From Gordonia namibiensis NBRC 108229 (GTDB lineage: Bacteria > Actinomycetota > Actinomycetes > Mycobacteriales > Mycobacteriaceae): a DNA stretch of 64,000 bases. Positions 35,370 to 44,454 of this stretch are shown one piece after another. The DNA is taken from positions 62,001 to 126,000 of the forward strand of contig NZ_BAHE01000008.1 of NCBI RefSeq assembly GCF_000298235.1. The letters are read 5' to 3'. The position numbers and the translations under genes were made by a program. Below the pieces are notes generated by a model. It worked only from the letters and a program-made list of their open reading frames with translations. It was not told the DNA's origin and did not search any database. Position 1 is the first letter of the stretch; each line of letters begins with the position of its first letter.

Positions 35370-35404
35370 GTGACCCGTCTCGTGCCCTGCGCGAGACGGG
35401 TCAC
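35370..35404 (+). terminator. Attenuating hairpin between urtA and urtB
   Basis: Perfect 13-bp stem GTGACCCGTCTCG / CGAGACGGGTCAC with a 9-nt loop, starting 8 bp after urtA and ending 41 bp before urtB. Such hairpins after a binding-protein gene often give more binding protein than permease. Confidence 0.75.
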
Positions 35405-35445
35405 CCCGGACGCCCGCACCGACACCACGACGAACGGATGGGAAC

Positions 35446-36333
35446 GTGGAAACCGTTATCGGACAGCTCTTCACCGGGCTGAGTCTCGGATCGATCCTGC
35501 TCCTGGCAGCACTCGGTCTGTCCCTCACCTTCGGTCAGATGGGCGTGATCAACATGGCCCACGGGTCGTTCATCATGGCCGGCTCCTACACCGCGTACTC
35601 GGTGCAGGAATACCTGATCTCGAACGCCGGTGTGTCCCTGATCGTCTCGCTTTTCATCGGATTCGGAGTCGGTGGCCTCATGGGTGTGCTGCTCGAGGTC
35701 ACGCTCATCAAGCGCATGTACGACCGTCCGCTCGACACCTTGCTGGTGACGTTCGGCGTCGGACTGATCCTGCAACAGCTCGCGCGCGACATCTTCGGTG
35801 CGCCGGCGGTCCGCGTCACCGCGCCGCCGTGGCTTTCCGGAGGCGTCGACATCCTCGGTGCGGTGGTTCCCAAGACCCGCCTGTTCATCATGCTGCTGGC
35901 CGTCATCGCGGTGGTGGCGATTGCCGTGACGATGAAGTACACCCCGATGGGGCGTCGAATCCGCGCGGTCGTCCAGCACCGCGACCTGGCCGAGACCAGC
36001 GGGATCTCCAGCCGGACAACCGACATCACCACCTTCTTCATCGGCTCCGGACTCGCCGGTGTCGCCGGTGTGGCGCTGACCCTCATCGGTTCCACCAGCT
36101 CGAACACCGGTATGACCTATCTGATCGACGCCTTCCTGGTGGTCGTCATCGGCGGTCTGGGCCAGATCAAGGGCGCGGTCATCGCGGCCATCGCCCTGGG
36201 CATCCTGAACTCGTTCATCGAATACAACACGACCGCATCGGTGGCCAAGGTCGCCGTGTTCGTGATCATCGTGATCTTCCTGCAGATCCGCCCCCAGGGC
36301 CTGTTCACGGTCCAGTCGAGGAGTCTCGTGTGA
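35446..36333 (+). CDS. urtB: Urea ABC transporter permease UrtB
   Basis: 295-residue branched-chain-amino-acid-type permease with about eight hydrophobic segments. Conserved text includes LGLSLTFGQMGVINMAHG near the N-terminus, DTLLVTFGVGLILQQLARDI and LVVVIGGLGQIKGAVIAAI (the EAA-like loop). It is the short form, lacking the long N-terminal domain found in some UrtB proteins. The start is GTG at 35446, after GGATGGGAAC. Its stop overlaps the urtC GTG by 4 bp. Confidence 0.93.
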   Translation: METVIGQLFTGLSLGSILLLAALGLSLTFGQMGVINMAHGSFIMAGSYTAYSVQEYLISNAGVSLIVSLFIGFGVGGLMGVLLEVTLIKRMYDRPLDTLLVTFGVGLILQQLARDIFGAPAVRVTAPPWLSGGVDILGAVVPKTRLFIMLLAVIAVVAIAVTMKYTPMGRRIRAVVQHRDLAETSGISSRTTDITTFFIGSGLAGVAGVALTLIGSTSSNTGMTYLIDAFLVVVIGGLGQIKGAVIAAIALGILNSFIEYNTTASVAKVAVFVIIVIFLQIRPQGLFTVQSRSLV

Positions 36334-37442
36334 AGGACTATTTCAGCGGTCACTGGAAGACCTACGCGGGGTTCGCCGTCGCGGCGGTGCTCCTGTTCGG
36401 CGTCGCACCCGCGGTGCTCTCCGACTTCCGGCTCAACCTGCTCGGCAAATTCCTGTGCTTCGGCATCGTCGCGGTCGGCATCGGCCTGGCCTGGGGTCGC
36501 GGCGGCATGCTGACCCTCGGTCAGGGCGTGTACTTCGGCCTCGGCGCCTACATCATGGCGATGCACCTGAAGATCGCCGACGCCGAGATCCGCGGCGACG
36601 ACGTGCCGGACTTCATGCAGATCGCCGGTATCCGCGAACTCCCCGGATACTGGAAACCGTTCGCCTCGCCGCTGGTGACGATCCTCGGAATCCTGTTCGT
36701 GCCCACCCTGATCGCGGTCCTGCTGGGCCTGGGCGTGTTCAAGCGGAAAGTCAAGGGCGCCTACTTCGCGATCCTGTCGCAGGCGCTCGCCGCCGCCTTC
36801 GCGATCCTGCTCATCGGCCAGCAGAGCACCGGCGGCAGCAACGGCCTCAACCGTTTCCGCAGCTTCTTCGGTCTCGCCCTGAACGACCCGGTGAACCGCC
36901 ACCTGCTCTTCTACATCGCTTCCGCCACCCTGCTCGTCGTTGTCGCGATCACCCGGCAACTGATGTACAGCCGCTACGGCGAACTGCTGGTCGCTGTGCG
37001 CGACCAGGAGGAGCGCGTCCGCTTCCTCGGCTACGACCCGGCCAATGTCAAGGTCGTCGCCTACGCGATCGCCGCATTGTTCGCGAGCATCGCCGGCGCC
37101 CTGTTCGTGCCCATCGTCGGCATCATCTCGCCCGCCGATGTCGGCATCGTCCCGTCCATCGCTTTCCTGATCGGTGTCGCAATCGGCGGTCGCACAACAC
37201 TTCTCGGTCCGGTACTCGGTGCCATCGCGGTCGCCTGGGCGCAGACCAGTCTGTCGGAGAGCTTCCCCTCCGGATGGACCTACGCGCAGGGCATCCTGTT
37301 CATCGTCGTCGTCGGGTTCTTCCCCGCCGGCCTCGCCGGTATCGGCGTCGCGCTCAAGTGGCGTCGGAAGAAAGCGACCGATCCGTCGCCCACCGGTGAC
37401 ATCGACGAACACGCAGACAGCAAGGTAGGAGCCTCCTCATGA
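36330..37442 (+). CDS. urtC: Urea ABC transporter permease UrtC
   Basis: 370 residues, LivM-like permease. Landmarks are GLAWGRGGMLTLGQGVYFGL, GAYFAILSQALAAAFAILLI, STGGSNGLNRF and FLIGVAIGGRTTLLGPVLGA. The C-terminal tail is acidic and cytoplasmic. The GTG at 36330 overlaps the urtB stop (GTGA) and follows GAGGAG; its own stop overlaps urtD (ATGA). Tight coupling across the permease genes suggests a fixed stoichiometry. Confidence 0.93.
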   Translation: MKDYFSGHWKTYAGFAVAAVLLFGVAPAVLSDFRLNLLGKFLCFGIVAVGIGLAWGRGGMLTLGQGVYFGLGAYIMAMHLKIADAEIRGDDVPDFMQIAGIRELPGYWKPFASPLVTILGILFVPTLIAVLLGLGVFKRKVKGAYFAILSQALAAAFAILLIGQQSTGGSNGLNRFRSFFGLALNDPVNRHLLFYIASATLLVVVAITRQLMYSRYGELLVAVRDQEERVRFLGYDPANVKVVAYAIAALFASIAGALFVPIVGIISPADVGIVPSIAFLIGVAIGGRTTLLGPVLGAIAVAWAQTSLSESFPSGWTYAQGILFIVVVGFFPAGLAGIGVALKWRRKKATDPSPTGDIDEHADSKVGASS

Positions 37443-38305
37443 GCGGACCCGAGACGGTGGGCACGGTCGAACCGGTCGCCGGTGGCAATGCCGGAATGGA
37501 CAGCGACTACCTCCAGGTGCGTGGTCTGTCCGTCGAGTTCGACGGTTTCAAGGCCGTCACCGACGTGGATCTCACGCTGCTGCAGGGTGATCTGCGGTTC
37601 CTCATCGGCCCCAACGGCGCCGGCAAGACGACGATCATCGACGCGATCACCGGTCTGGTGAAGGCCACCGGGTCGATCCAGAAGTCGGGTGTGGAACTCG
37701 TCGGCAAGAAGGTGCACCAGATCGCGCGCCTCGGCGTCGGCCGAACCTTCCAGACCGCCAGCGTCTTCGAGGAACTGAGCGTGCTGCAGAACCTCGACAT
37801 CGCCGCCGGCGCGGGCCGGTCGGTGTGGACCATGCTGCGTCGCAGGCCCACCGAGATCCCCGAGGGGATCGCCGAGGCGCTCGAGACCATCGGCCTGCAG
37901 GACCTGCGCGACACCCCGGCCGGCGTCCTCGCGCACGGTCAGAAACAGTGGCTGGAGATCGGCATGCTGCTGGTGCAGAACGCCTCGGTGTTGCTGCTCG
38001 ACGAACCGGTCGCCGGTATGAGCCACGAGGAACGTGAGGAGACCGGAAACCTGCTGCGCCGGATCGGCGGTGAGCGGACCGTGGTCGTCGTCGAACACGA
38101 CATGGACTTCATGCGGGCGTTCGCGACGTCGGTGACGGTCCTCGCCCGCGGTCAGGTGTTGGCCGAGGGCAGTGTCGCCGAGGTGCAGGCCAATCCGAAG
38201 GTTCAGGAGGTGTACCTCGGAACCGCTGCCGGCGGTGAGGAACTCGAGGAGATCGCTGCCGACTCCGACGACTCTGCTGTTGTCTCGACCGAGAAGAAGG
38301 GCTGA
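37439..38305 (+). CDS. urtD: Urea ABC transporter ATP-binding protein UrtD
   Basis: 288 residues. Walker A is GPNGAGKT (57-64), Walker B LLLDEPVAGM, followed by VVVVEHDMDFM with the switch His. RLGVGRTFQTASVFEELSVLQN is typical of UrtD/LivG. The signature region reads LAHGQKQWLEIG, the usual urea-type variant of LSGGQ. A 25-residue extension precedes and an acidic tail follows the domain. Coupled to urtC by ATGA and 5 bp from urtE. Confidence 0.94.
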   Translation: MSGPETVGTVEPVAGGNAGMDSDYLQVRGLSVEFDGFKAVTDVDLTLLQGDLRFLIGPNGAGKTTIIDAITGLVKATGSIQKSGVELVGKKVHQIARLGVGRTFQTASVFEELSVLQNLDIAAGAGRSVWTMLRRRPTEIPEGIAEALETIGLQDLRDTPAGVLAHGQKQWLEIGMLLVQNASVLLLDEPVAGMSHEEREETGNLLRRIGGERTVVVVEHDMDFMRAFATSVTVLARGQVLAEGSVAEVQANPKVQEVYLGTAAGGEELEEIAADSDDSAVVSTEKKG

Positions 38306-38310
38306 CCCCG

Positions 38311-39003
38311 ATGCTGAAACTCTCCGGGGTGCACGCCGGATACGGCCGCACTGAGGTCATCCACGGCGTCGACATCGAGGTCCCGTCCGACGGTGTCGTC
38401 GCGGTGATGGGGCACAACGGCGCCGGCAAGACGACGCTGCTCCGGGCCGCCGTCGGTCTGGTGAAGACCACCAAGGGCTCCATCACGTTCGACGGCGTCG
38501 ACATCACCAAGGCCCGCCCGAGCGCGCGGGTCAAGCACGGCATCGCCTACGTCCCGCAGGGTCAGCAGAGCTTCGGCCACCTCACCACCGCGGAGAACCT
38601 GCAGGTGGTGGCCGACGGCCGTAAGCGCGGCAAGGAACTGATCGCCGAGATGCTGGACATGTTCCCGGCGCTGAAGGAACTGCTGGGCCGCCGTGCGGGT
38701 CTGTTGTCGGGCGGTCAGCGCCAACAGCTCGCGATCGCCCGGGCCCTGATCACCGAGCCGCGGATGCTCATCCTCGACGAGCCGACCGAAGGAATCCAGC
38801 CGTCGGTGGTCGCCGAGATCGAACAGACCATCACCACCCTCACCCAGCGGGGCGGACTCGGGGTGCTGCTCGTCGAACAGCACATCGGCTTCGCTCTCGA
38901 AGCGGCACAACAGTATTACGTGCTCGAGAGCGGCCGGGTCACATCGTCGGGCGAGGGCGGGACGGCTGCCGAGGCCACCGTCCGTGAGGCGATGACCATC
39001 TGA
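38311..39003 (+). CDS. urtE: Urea ABC transporter ATP-binding protein UrtE
   Basis: 230 residues, LivF-like. Walker A GHNGAGKT (34-41), YVPQGQQSFGHLTTAENLQ, signature LLSGGQRQQLAIARAL and Walker B LILDEPTEGIQPS. It completes the five-gene urea-type uptake system. The operon ends here, with the convergent rtcB only 25 bp away and no hairpin visible between them. Confidence 0.94.
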   Translation: MLKLSGVHAGYGRTEVIHGVDIEVPSDGVVAVMGHNGAGKTTLLRAAVGLVKTTKGSITFDGVDITKARPSARVKHGIAYVPQGQQSFGHLTTAENLQVVADGRKRGKELIAEMLDMFPALKELLGRRAGLLSGGQRQQLAIARALITEPRMLILDEPTEGIQPSVVAEIEQTITTLTQRGGLGVLLVEQHIGFALEAAQQYYVLESGRVTSSGEGGTAAEATVREAMTI

Positions 39004-39028
39004 GCGCGGGCCCCGCCGAAGGTCGCGG

Positions 39029-40231
39029 TCAGGTGCCCTTCACGTTGAGCAGCTGGGTCAGGACCGCCTCGACCTCGACCAGATCGCGGGCGTCGTCCAT
39101 GATCTGGTCGATCGGCTTGTAGGCGGCGGGGATCTCGTCGATCCATTCTTTGCCGTGACGGTATTCGATGCCTTTCATCGCCTCGGCGAGGTCATCGAGC
39201 GTGAACAGCTTCTTCGCCTTGGTCCGCGAGAACCGCCGGCCTGCACCGTGCGGGGCGGAGAACAACCCCGGCTCGTTCCCACGTCCGCGCACCACATACG
39301 ACCTCGTGCCCATCGACCCCGGGATCAGGCCGTACGTCCCGGCACTGGCGTCGATCGCACCCTTACGGGTGAGCCACACCGCCTTGTCGGCGATCTCCAC
39401 GTTCTCGGTGTAGTTGTGGTGGCAGTTGATCCGGCGTACCTCGATCGACTCCGGGGTCCCGAAACCGTTGTCGCCCAGCCATGCGTCGAACACGCTGATG
39501 AATCGGTCCATCATCTCGGCCCGGTTCTCGAAGGCGAACCGCTGCGCCCACCGCAACTCTCGGATGTAGTCGTCGAACTCCGCGGTGCCGGAGTCGAGGT
39601 AGGCGAGGTCGGGATGGGGGAGACCGATGTGCTCACGACGGCACCGGTCCTGAGCGACCCGAATGTGCTTCTGCGCGATCTTGTTTCCGACGCCGCGGCT
39701 ACCGGAGTGCAGGAACAGCCAGATGGTGCCGGTGTCTCCACTCCCGACCTGTTCGCACAACTCGATGAAATGGTTGCCGCCGCCCAACGAACCCAGCTGC
39801 TCACGCCACTTCGGTGAGTGGGACAGGTCCACACCCTTGGCCGACGCCGCCTCTTCGAGGGCATCGATACGCGCGCGGGTGTGCGCGTATCGCAGCGTCT
39901 TGTTGTAGTTGCCCGGCGACAGCGGGATCGTCGCCTCGACGCGACCGCGCAGGTCGGCGAGATCGAATTCGGCGATGTCATCCTTGGTGAGCGACGTCTG
40001 CACGCCGATCATGCCGCAACCGATGTCGACGCCGACCGCGGCCGGGATCACGGCGTCGACGGTCGGGATGACCGTCCCGACAGCGGATCCCTTGCCCGCG
40101 TGGGCGTCGGGCATCAGCGCCACGTGCGGATGGACGAACGGCAGCGACGAGATCTCGGCCGCCTGTCTCCGGGTCGTGTCGTCGAGGATCGAGGCGAAGT
40201 TGAGTACCTTCGGTGCGATCATCTCGGCCAT
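39029..40231 (-). CDS. rtcB: RtcB-type RNA ligase
   Basis: 400 residues. It joins 2',3'-cyclic phosphate or 3'-phosphate RNA ends to 5'-OH ends using GTP and Mn2+. Metal ligands and motifs are present: His44 (MPDAHAGKG), Asp69 and Cys72 (GVDIGCGM), GGGNH (150-154), SGSRG (176-180), HHNY at 271, GSMG (305-308) and the guanylate-accepting His328 (APHGAGRRFSR). It is the short bacterial form. A release factor (archease or prfH) is not seen nearby. It lies 10 bp downstream of the permuted papain-like gene, so the two are probably co-transcribed. Confidence 0.93.
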   Translation of the reverse strand: MAEMIAPKVLNFASILDDTTRRQAAEISSLPFVHPHVALMPDAHAGKGSAVGTVIPTVDAVIPAAVGVDIGCGMIGVQTSLTKDDIAEFDLADLRGRVEATIPLSPGNYNKTLRYAHTRARIDALEEAASAKGVDLSHSPKWREQLGSLGGGNHFIELCEQVGSGDTGTIWLFLHSGSRGVGNKIAQKHIRVAQDRCRREHIGLPHPDLAYLDSGTAEFDDYIRELRWAQRFAFENRAEMMDRFISVFDAWLGDNGFGTPESIEVRRINCHHNYTENVEIADKAVWLTRKGAIDASAGTYGLIPGSMGTRSYVVRGRGNEPGLFSAPHGAGRRFSRTKAKKLFTLDDLAEAMKGIEYRHGKEWIDEIPAAYKPIDQIMDDARDLVEVEAVLTQLLNVKGT

Positions 40232-40241
40232 GTCTGCTCCC

Positions 40242-40985
40242 TCAGGGAAGGTGGACCGCGATCTCCGGCCCCAGGGTGTGCGGTGCGTGGAGGGGGAGAC
40301 GGTCGCCGCTCCAGAACCGCCCGGGGTCGAACCAGTTGGAGTCCTTGGTGGTGTCGAGGATTCCCATGTCGCGGTAGGTGATCGCGACGACCTCGGCGCA
40401 GTACGCGGCCTCGAGGCTCACCGGTTCCGGTGCCGACACCTCGTGCTGCCGTCGCTCACGTCGCGCCCGGACCTTGCGGTCGAGGTAGGGGATGCCGCGC
40501 ACGACGTCGATCGAGTTGGGGACGCGGCCGCGGAACCACCGGCCGGCGAGCCGCGCCGTGGTCGGGAACGGGGTGCCGTCGAGCCGGGCGATCACCTTGA
40601 GGAGCTGGTCCTCCTGCTCGCGGCCGACCTGGGGGCTGAGCTGACGGATCCAGCAAGCCTGCTCATACCGGACCATCCACTGCTCGACGGCCTCACGCGC
40701 ATCGTGCAGCTGGACGCCGCGGTGATTCGACCCGGTCCAGACGTCGGTCAGTTTGTCGCCGAGTTCGGCGTGCCACAGCAACGGCGGCAGGTCGTCGATA
40801 CAGACCGCCATGGCGACGTGGTTCACGGGCGCATTGGTGAGCGTGCGGATGGCGCGGTCGGGGCCGGAATGGCCGCGGAACAGCCAGACGTCGCCGGTGC
40901 GGGTCGCATCCAGTGCGGTGGTCAGCGAGACGCCGCCGGACTCTGCGGCGAGGTCGGCGCGACGCGGCCTTCTGCTGGTGGGCAT
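40242..40985 (-). CDS. Permuted papain-fold (YiiX/NlpC-like) hydrolase candidate
   Basis: 247 residues. The fold is suggested by the order His first, Cys last: GDVWLFRGHSGPD at 31, then NHVAMAV with His56, and AAYCAEVVAITYRDMG with Cys196, as in YiiX/YebB and LRAT-like permuted NlpC/P60 amidases. There is no signal peptide or membrane segment, so it probably acts in the cytoplasm on an unknown amide or thioester. A basic stretch (RKVRARRERRQ) lies near 170-180. It is 10 bp upstream of rtcB on the same strand and divergent from the 59-aa gene. Confidence 0.6.
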   Translation of the reverse strand: MPTSRRPRRADLAAESGGVSLTTALDATRTGDVWLFRGHSGPDRAIRTLTNAPVNHVAMAVCIDDLPPLLWHAELGDKLTDVWTGSNHRGVQLHDAREAVEQWMVRYEQACWIRQLSPQVGREQEDQLLKVIARLDGTPFPTTARLAGRWFRGRVPNSIDVVRGIPYLDRKVRARRERRQHEVSAPEPVSLEAAYCAEVVAITYRDMGILDTTKDSNWFDPGRFWSGDRLPLHAPHTLGPEIAVHLP

Positions 40986-41050
40986 CCCCGAAGACTAGAT
41001 CTTGCGGGTGAGGACGGCCATCGGCGAGGAAAGCGACCTATCCTGCCCGC

Positions 41051-41230
41051 ATGAGGAATGTGTGGAAGTGGCTGGGACTCGCCGGCGCCGTCGGCGTGAC
41101 GACCGGCGGTGTGCTGATCGCGCGGGACCAGCGTCAGCGCAACGCCTATTCGGCCGACGACGTCCGCGAACGTCTGCACCAGCGCCTGGCGGAGGCCGAC
41201 ACCGCTGGTGGCGGAGACGAACGATCCTGA
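41051..41230 (+). CDS. Small single-pass membrane protein, 59 aa
   Basis: The frame encodes a 59-residue protein starting MRNVWKWLGLAGAVGVTTGG, one membrane segment of about 18 residues, then a charged cytoplasmic or periplasmic tail (RDQRQRNAYSADDVRERLHQR). TATCCT at 41039-41044 lies 6 nt before the ATG, which suggests a leaderless message. Small proteins of this layout are common in Corynebacteriales; function unknown. It is divergent from the papain-like gene. Confidence 0.65.
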   Translation: MRNVWKWLGLAGAVGVTTGGVLIARDQRQRNAYSADDVRERLHQRLAEADTAGGGDERS

Positions 41231-41297
41231 GGACACTGGTGGGCGAGGTCGGCCACGACGGTCGGCCGTCGAGCCGAACCACAGATAGGGAACACCC

Positions 41298-41720
41298 ATG
41301 AGCGACAACAGCGGATTCGGTGGCGGAGCGTTCAACTTCGGTCCCGAGGACTTCGATCGTTTCGCGCGCGAGGCGGGCGAGGGACTGCGCGACGTGTTCG
41401 GCAAGCTCTTTGAGGGCCAGGCAGCCCCCGGAGCGTTCTCGATGTTCTTCGACGAGGCGGCGCGTGGACGCACCCGGACGCAGCCGCGACCGGAGACCGC
41501 CGGTGAGACCGGATCGGGTGTGTGGGCCGTCTTCGTCGTCGACGAGGACGGCGGCGCCCGCGTCGAACAGGTCTACCCCACCGAGCTCGACGCGCTCCGC
41601 GCCAACAAGAACAACACCGATCCGCGACGCAAGGTGCGGTTCCTGCCGTACGGCATCGCGGTCAGCGCTCTCGACGAGTCGCTCGACGCGGAGCCGGGTG
41701 ACGACGCGAAGTCGGACTGA
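41298..41720 (+). CDS. Hypothetical protein, 140 aa
   Basis: Not recognised. The N-terminal half is Gly- and Phe-rich with a short helix (DFDRFAREAGEGLRDVFGKL). The C-terminal half looks like a small folded domain: GVWAVFVVDEDGGARVEQVY, ELDALRANKNNTDPRRKVRF and LPYGIAVSALDESL. No signal or membrane segment. GATAGGGAA precedes the ATG. It follows the 59-aa gene by 67 bp and ends at a strong hairpin. Confidence 0.65.
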   Translation: MSDNSGFGGGAFNFGPEDFDRFAREAGEGLRDVFGKLFEGQAAPGAFSMFFDEAARGRTRTQPRPETAGETGSGVWAVFVVDEDGGARVEQVYPTELDALRANKNNTDPRRKVRFLPYGIAVSALDESLDAEPGDDAKSD

Positions 41721-41738
41721 ACGGGTCTGAAACGACGG

Positions 41739-41776
41739 ATGAGGCCGGTGAGTCCGAGTGGACTCACCGGCCTCAT
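41739..41776. terminator. Bidirectional hairpin terminator
   Basis: Perfect 17-bp stem (left arm ATGAGGCCGGTGAGTCC, loop GAGT) between the 140-aa gene and the convergent rpf gene. Confidence 0.85.
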
Positions 41777-41843
41777 GCCGTGCGAAGCACTCATCGGTGC
41801 TTCTGGTGATGCAGCCACGACGCCTCAGGCGCCGGCACTGCTA

Positions 41844-42257
<414 letters not shown>

Positions 42258-42258
42258 T

Positions 42259-42283
42259 CAGGTCACGTCAGGGTCGTGACCTG
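42259..42283. promoter_or_regulatory. Inverted repeat in the rpf upstream region
   Basis: CAGGTCACG-TCAGGGT-CGTGACCTG, perfect 9-bp arms, 80 bp upstream of rpf. Farther upstream are a small hairpin (TGGGG-CAAAA-CCCCA, 42321-42335) and a half-conserved CRP-like site (minus strand TGTGA-CCTTCG-TCATC near 42389-42404). It could be an operator or a leader structure. Confidence 0.5.
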
Positions 42284-42448
42284 CAGAATTTTGGTAACGC
42301 ATGGATAACGCCGTTAGCTTTGGGGCAAAACCCCAGCGCATCGCGGCATTCCGCGGGCGGATGCGAAAGCTGGTGTTCGGACGTGTTCGATGACGAAGGT
42401 CACACCTTCGCGGTGGTGTGGAACACTTGCTCGCGGGCTCTCAGGGGG

Positions 42449-43759
42449 CTAATGGCGGCGTCGAACGGCGATACGTCCGCCGCGTGCGGGCGCGTACGCG
42501 ACGCCCCGGGAGAACCAGCGCTCGGCGCGGTCGTCGGTCGGCAGCAACTCGAACTCGCTGAGAATCGTCCGGAGCACCACGTCCATCTCCATGGTCGCGA
42601 AGGCTGCGCCGATGCAGCGTCGGGTTCCGCCGCCGAACGGCAGCCACGCGGGTGACGGCGCGGTGCCGAGGAACCGGGTCGGATCGAACCGTTCCGGATC
42701 GGCGAACTCGCGGCTGTCGTCGTGGAGCAGGGCGATGGAGACCATCACGTTGTATCCGCGCGGGATGCGCCAGGGGCCGAGGTCGAGGTGGTCGGCGACC
42801 ACGTGCCGGGCGGCGAAGTCGATGACCGGGCGGCTGCGCTGGGTCTCGAGGATGGTCGCGTGCCGGTACTCGGTGCCGCCCTCGTCGACCTCGGCGACAA
42901 GTCGTCCCAGGACTTCGGGGTGGCGACGCAGACGCTCGAACGCCCAGGCGAGCGTCGTCCCGGTCGTCTCGTGTCCGGCGGCGAGCATGGTCATCAGCTC
43001 GTCGCCGATCTCGTCGTCGCCCATCGGGGTGCCGTCTTCGTAGCGGCTGCGCAGCATCAGGGCGAGGATGTCGTCGCGTTCCTCGAGTCGGGGGTCGTTG
43101 CGTGATCTGGTGATCAGATCGCCGAGGAGGGCCTTGCCCTCCACGCGCATGCGCTCGTATCGACGGTTGGGGTCGACCGCACTCAGCGCGCGGGGGAGGT
43201 TGGGGACGGTTGCCGCGCGAGAACCGACGGTGACCATCGGCGGGATGATGCGGCGCAGGTTCTCCAGATCGTCGCCGACGGCGCCGAACACCGCGCGGAG
43301 GATCACGTTGAGGGTGATCCGCATCATCGGCTCCATCGAGGCGAACTCGGTTTCGACGGGCCACGTAGAGGTCTCGGCCCGGACCTCTTCCTCGACGATC
43401 TGCTCATAGGTCTTCATCCGCTTGCCGTGCAGCGGCGGGGTCAGCAGCTTGCGGCGCGCCCGGTGCTCCCGGCCCTCGAGGGAGAAGATCGACCCGGTAC
43501 CGAGGATGCGACCCAGATTGGGCTGGACGTTGATGACCTTGTCCCCGGCGGTGAACAGCTCGCGTGCGAGCGACGCGTCGGAGATCACCACCGCCCGTCC
43601 GAAGACGGGGAGGTGCACGGTGAAGGCCGTTCCGTGCCGGTCGTGGAGGTGGCCGAAGAACAGTCGTCTCGACGCTATCGCCGCCAGTCCCTGCACCGCC
43701 GAGGGGAGCCGCGTGGCGGGCGGCAGGTGCGAGTCACTGCGCAGGACGGATGTACTCAT
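42449..43759 (-). CDS. Cytochrome P450
   Basis: 436 residues. The O2-binding I-helix motif AGHETT is at 261-266, the K-helix ETQR at 305-308, and the haem loop PFGGGTRRCIG has axial Cys382. It is a soluble bacterial P450 that needs external redox partners; none are encoded next to it. The substrate is not readable. Start ATG 43759 follows GGGAGG; an upstream frame start at 43837 would cross the operator. It is divergent from a TetR gene, the likely regulator. Confidence 0.92.
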   Translation of the reverse strand: MSTSVLRSDSHLPPATRLPSAVQGLAAIASRRLFFGHLHDRHGTAFTVHLPVFGRAVVISDASLARELFTAGDKVINVQPNLGRILGTGSIFSLEGREHRARRKLLTPPLHGKRMKTYEQIVEEEVRAETSTWPVETEFASMEPMMRITLNVILRAVFGAVGDDLENLRRIIPPMVTVGSRAATVPNLPRALSAVDPNRRYERMRVEGKALLGDLITRSRNDPRLEERDDILALMLRSRYEDGTPMGDDEIGDELMTMLAAGHETTGTTLAWAFERLRRHPEVLGRLVAEVDEGGTEYRHATILETQRSRPVIDFAARHVVADHLDLGPWRIPRGYNVMVSIALLHDDSREFADPERFDPTRFLGTAPSPAWLPFGGGTRRCIGAAFATMEMDVVLRTILSEFELLPTDDRAERWFSRGVAYAPARGGRIAVRRRH

Positions 43760-43779
43760 CGGCTCGAGGCCTCCCGGGT

Positions 43780-43820
43780 CTGGTACGTCGGCGTACCAGT
43801 GACGGTACGCGCGGGTACCG
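43780..43820. promoter_or_regulatory. Two GGTAC-type palindromes, candidate TetR operators
   Basis: CTGGTACG-TCGG-CGTACCAG (43780-43799) and CGGTAC-GCGCGG-GTACCG (43803-43820) lie in the 89-bp gap between the P450 and TetR starts. Both share GGTAC/GTACC half-sites. Confidence 0.65.
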
Positions 43821-43848
43821 GAGAGGGCAAGAGGCATATGCTCGCAAC

Positions 43849-44448
43849 GTGAACTCGGACCTGTGGCCGGAAGGTGCCTCGTCGACGCGCGAGCGTCTGC
43901 TGGCGGCGATGCTCGACTGCGTCGCCGCCTCGGGGTACCGCGAGACCACCGTGGCCGACGTCGTCCGCGTGGCGCAGACCTCGCGTCGCTCCTTCTATCA
44001 GGAGTTCACCGACAAGCAGGACTGCTTCTTTGCGCTGGTGCGGCGGACCACCCGGCTGACCATCGATGAGATCGCACGCAGCGTCGACCCGCAGGCCGAA
44101 CCGGAAGAACAGGTGCGCCAAGCTGTTTCGTCATACGTGGCGGCCAGCGATCGCTATCCGGGGTTGGTCCTGAGCTGGATTCGTGAACTGCCGGCGCTCG
44201 GGCGGCCCGCCGACGTCGTGAAGAACGAGGCGGTCGAGGAGTGGGTCGACCTGTTCGTCCGACTGAGCTCCGCCCCGGCCATGGTCGCCCGCGGGATACC
44301 GCCGATCAGCCGGGAGCGGGCGGTGTTCCTCTGGGGTGGGGTCCGCGAGCTGACCGCCGACGCCGTGGAGTCGGGCGCGCCGCTGTCGGAGATCATCGAA
44401 CCCGCGACAGCGGCGTGCCTCGCCCTGGTCCTGGCCGGTGGGCACTAG
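43849..44448 (+). CDS. TetR-family regulator (of the P450)
   Basis: 199 residues. HTH near 15-60: RERLLAAMLDCVAASGYRET, VADVVRVAQTSRRSFYQEF. The GTG at 43849 is chosen because TATGCT (43837-43842) lies 6 nt upstream, so the transcript is likely leaderless; the frame remains open further upstream but through the operator. It converges with the ene-reductase gene 6 bp downstream. Confidence 0.85.
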   Translation: MNSDLWPEGASSTRERLLAAMLDCVAASGYRETTVADVVRVAQTSRRSFYQEFTDKQDCFFALVRRTTRLTIDEIARSVDPQAEPEEQVRQAVSSYVAASDRYPGLVLSWIRELPALGRPADVVKNEAVEEWVDLFVRLSSAPAMVARGIPPISRERAVFLWGGVRELTADAVESGAPLSEIIEPATAACLALVLAGGH

Positions 44449-44454
44449 CGCCGA

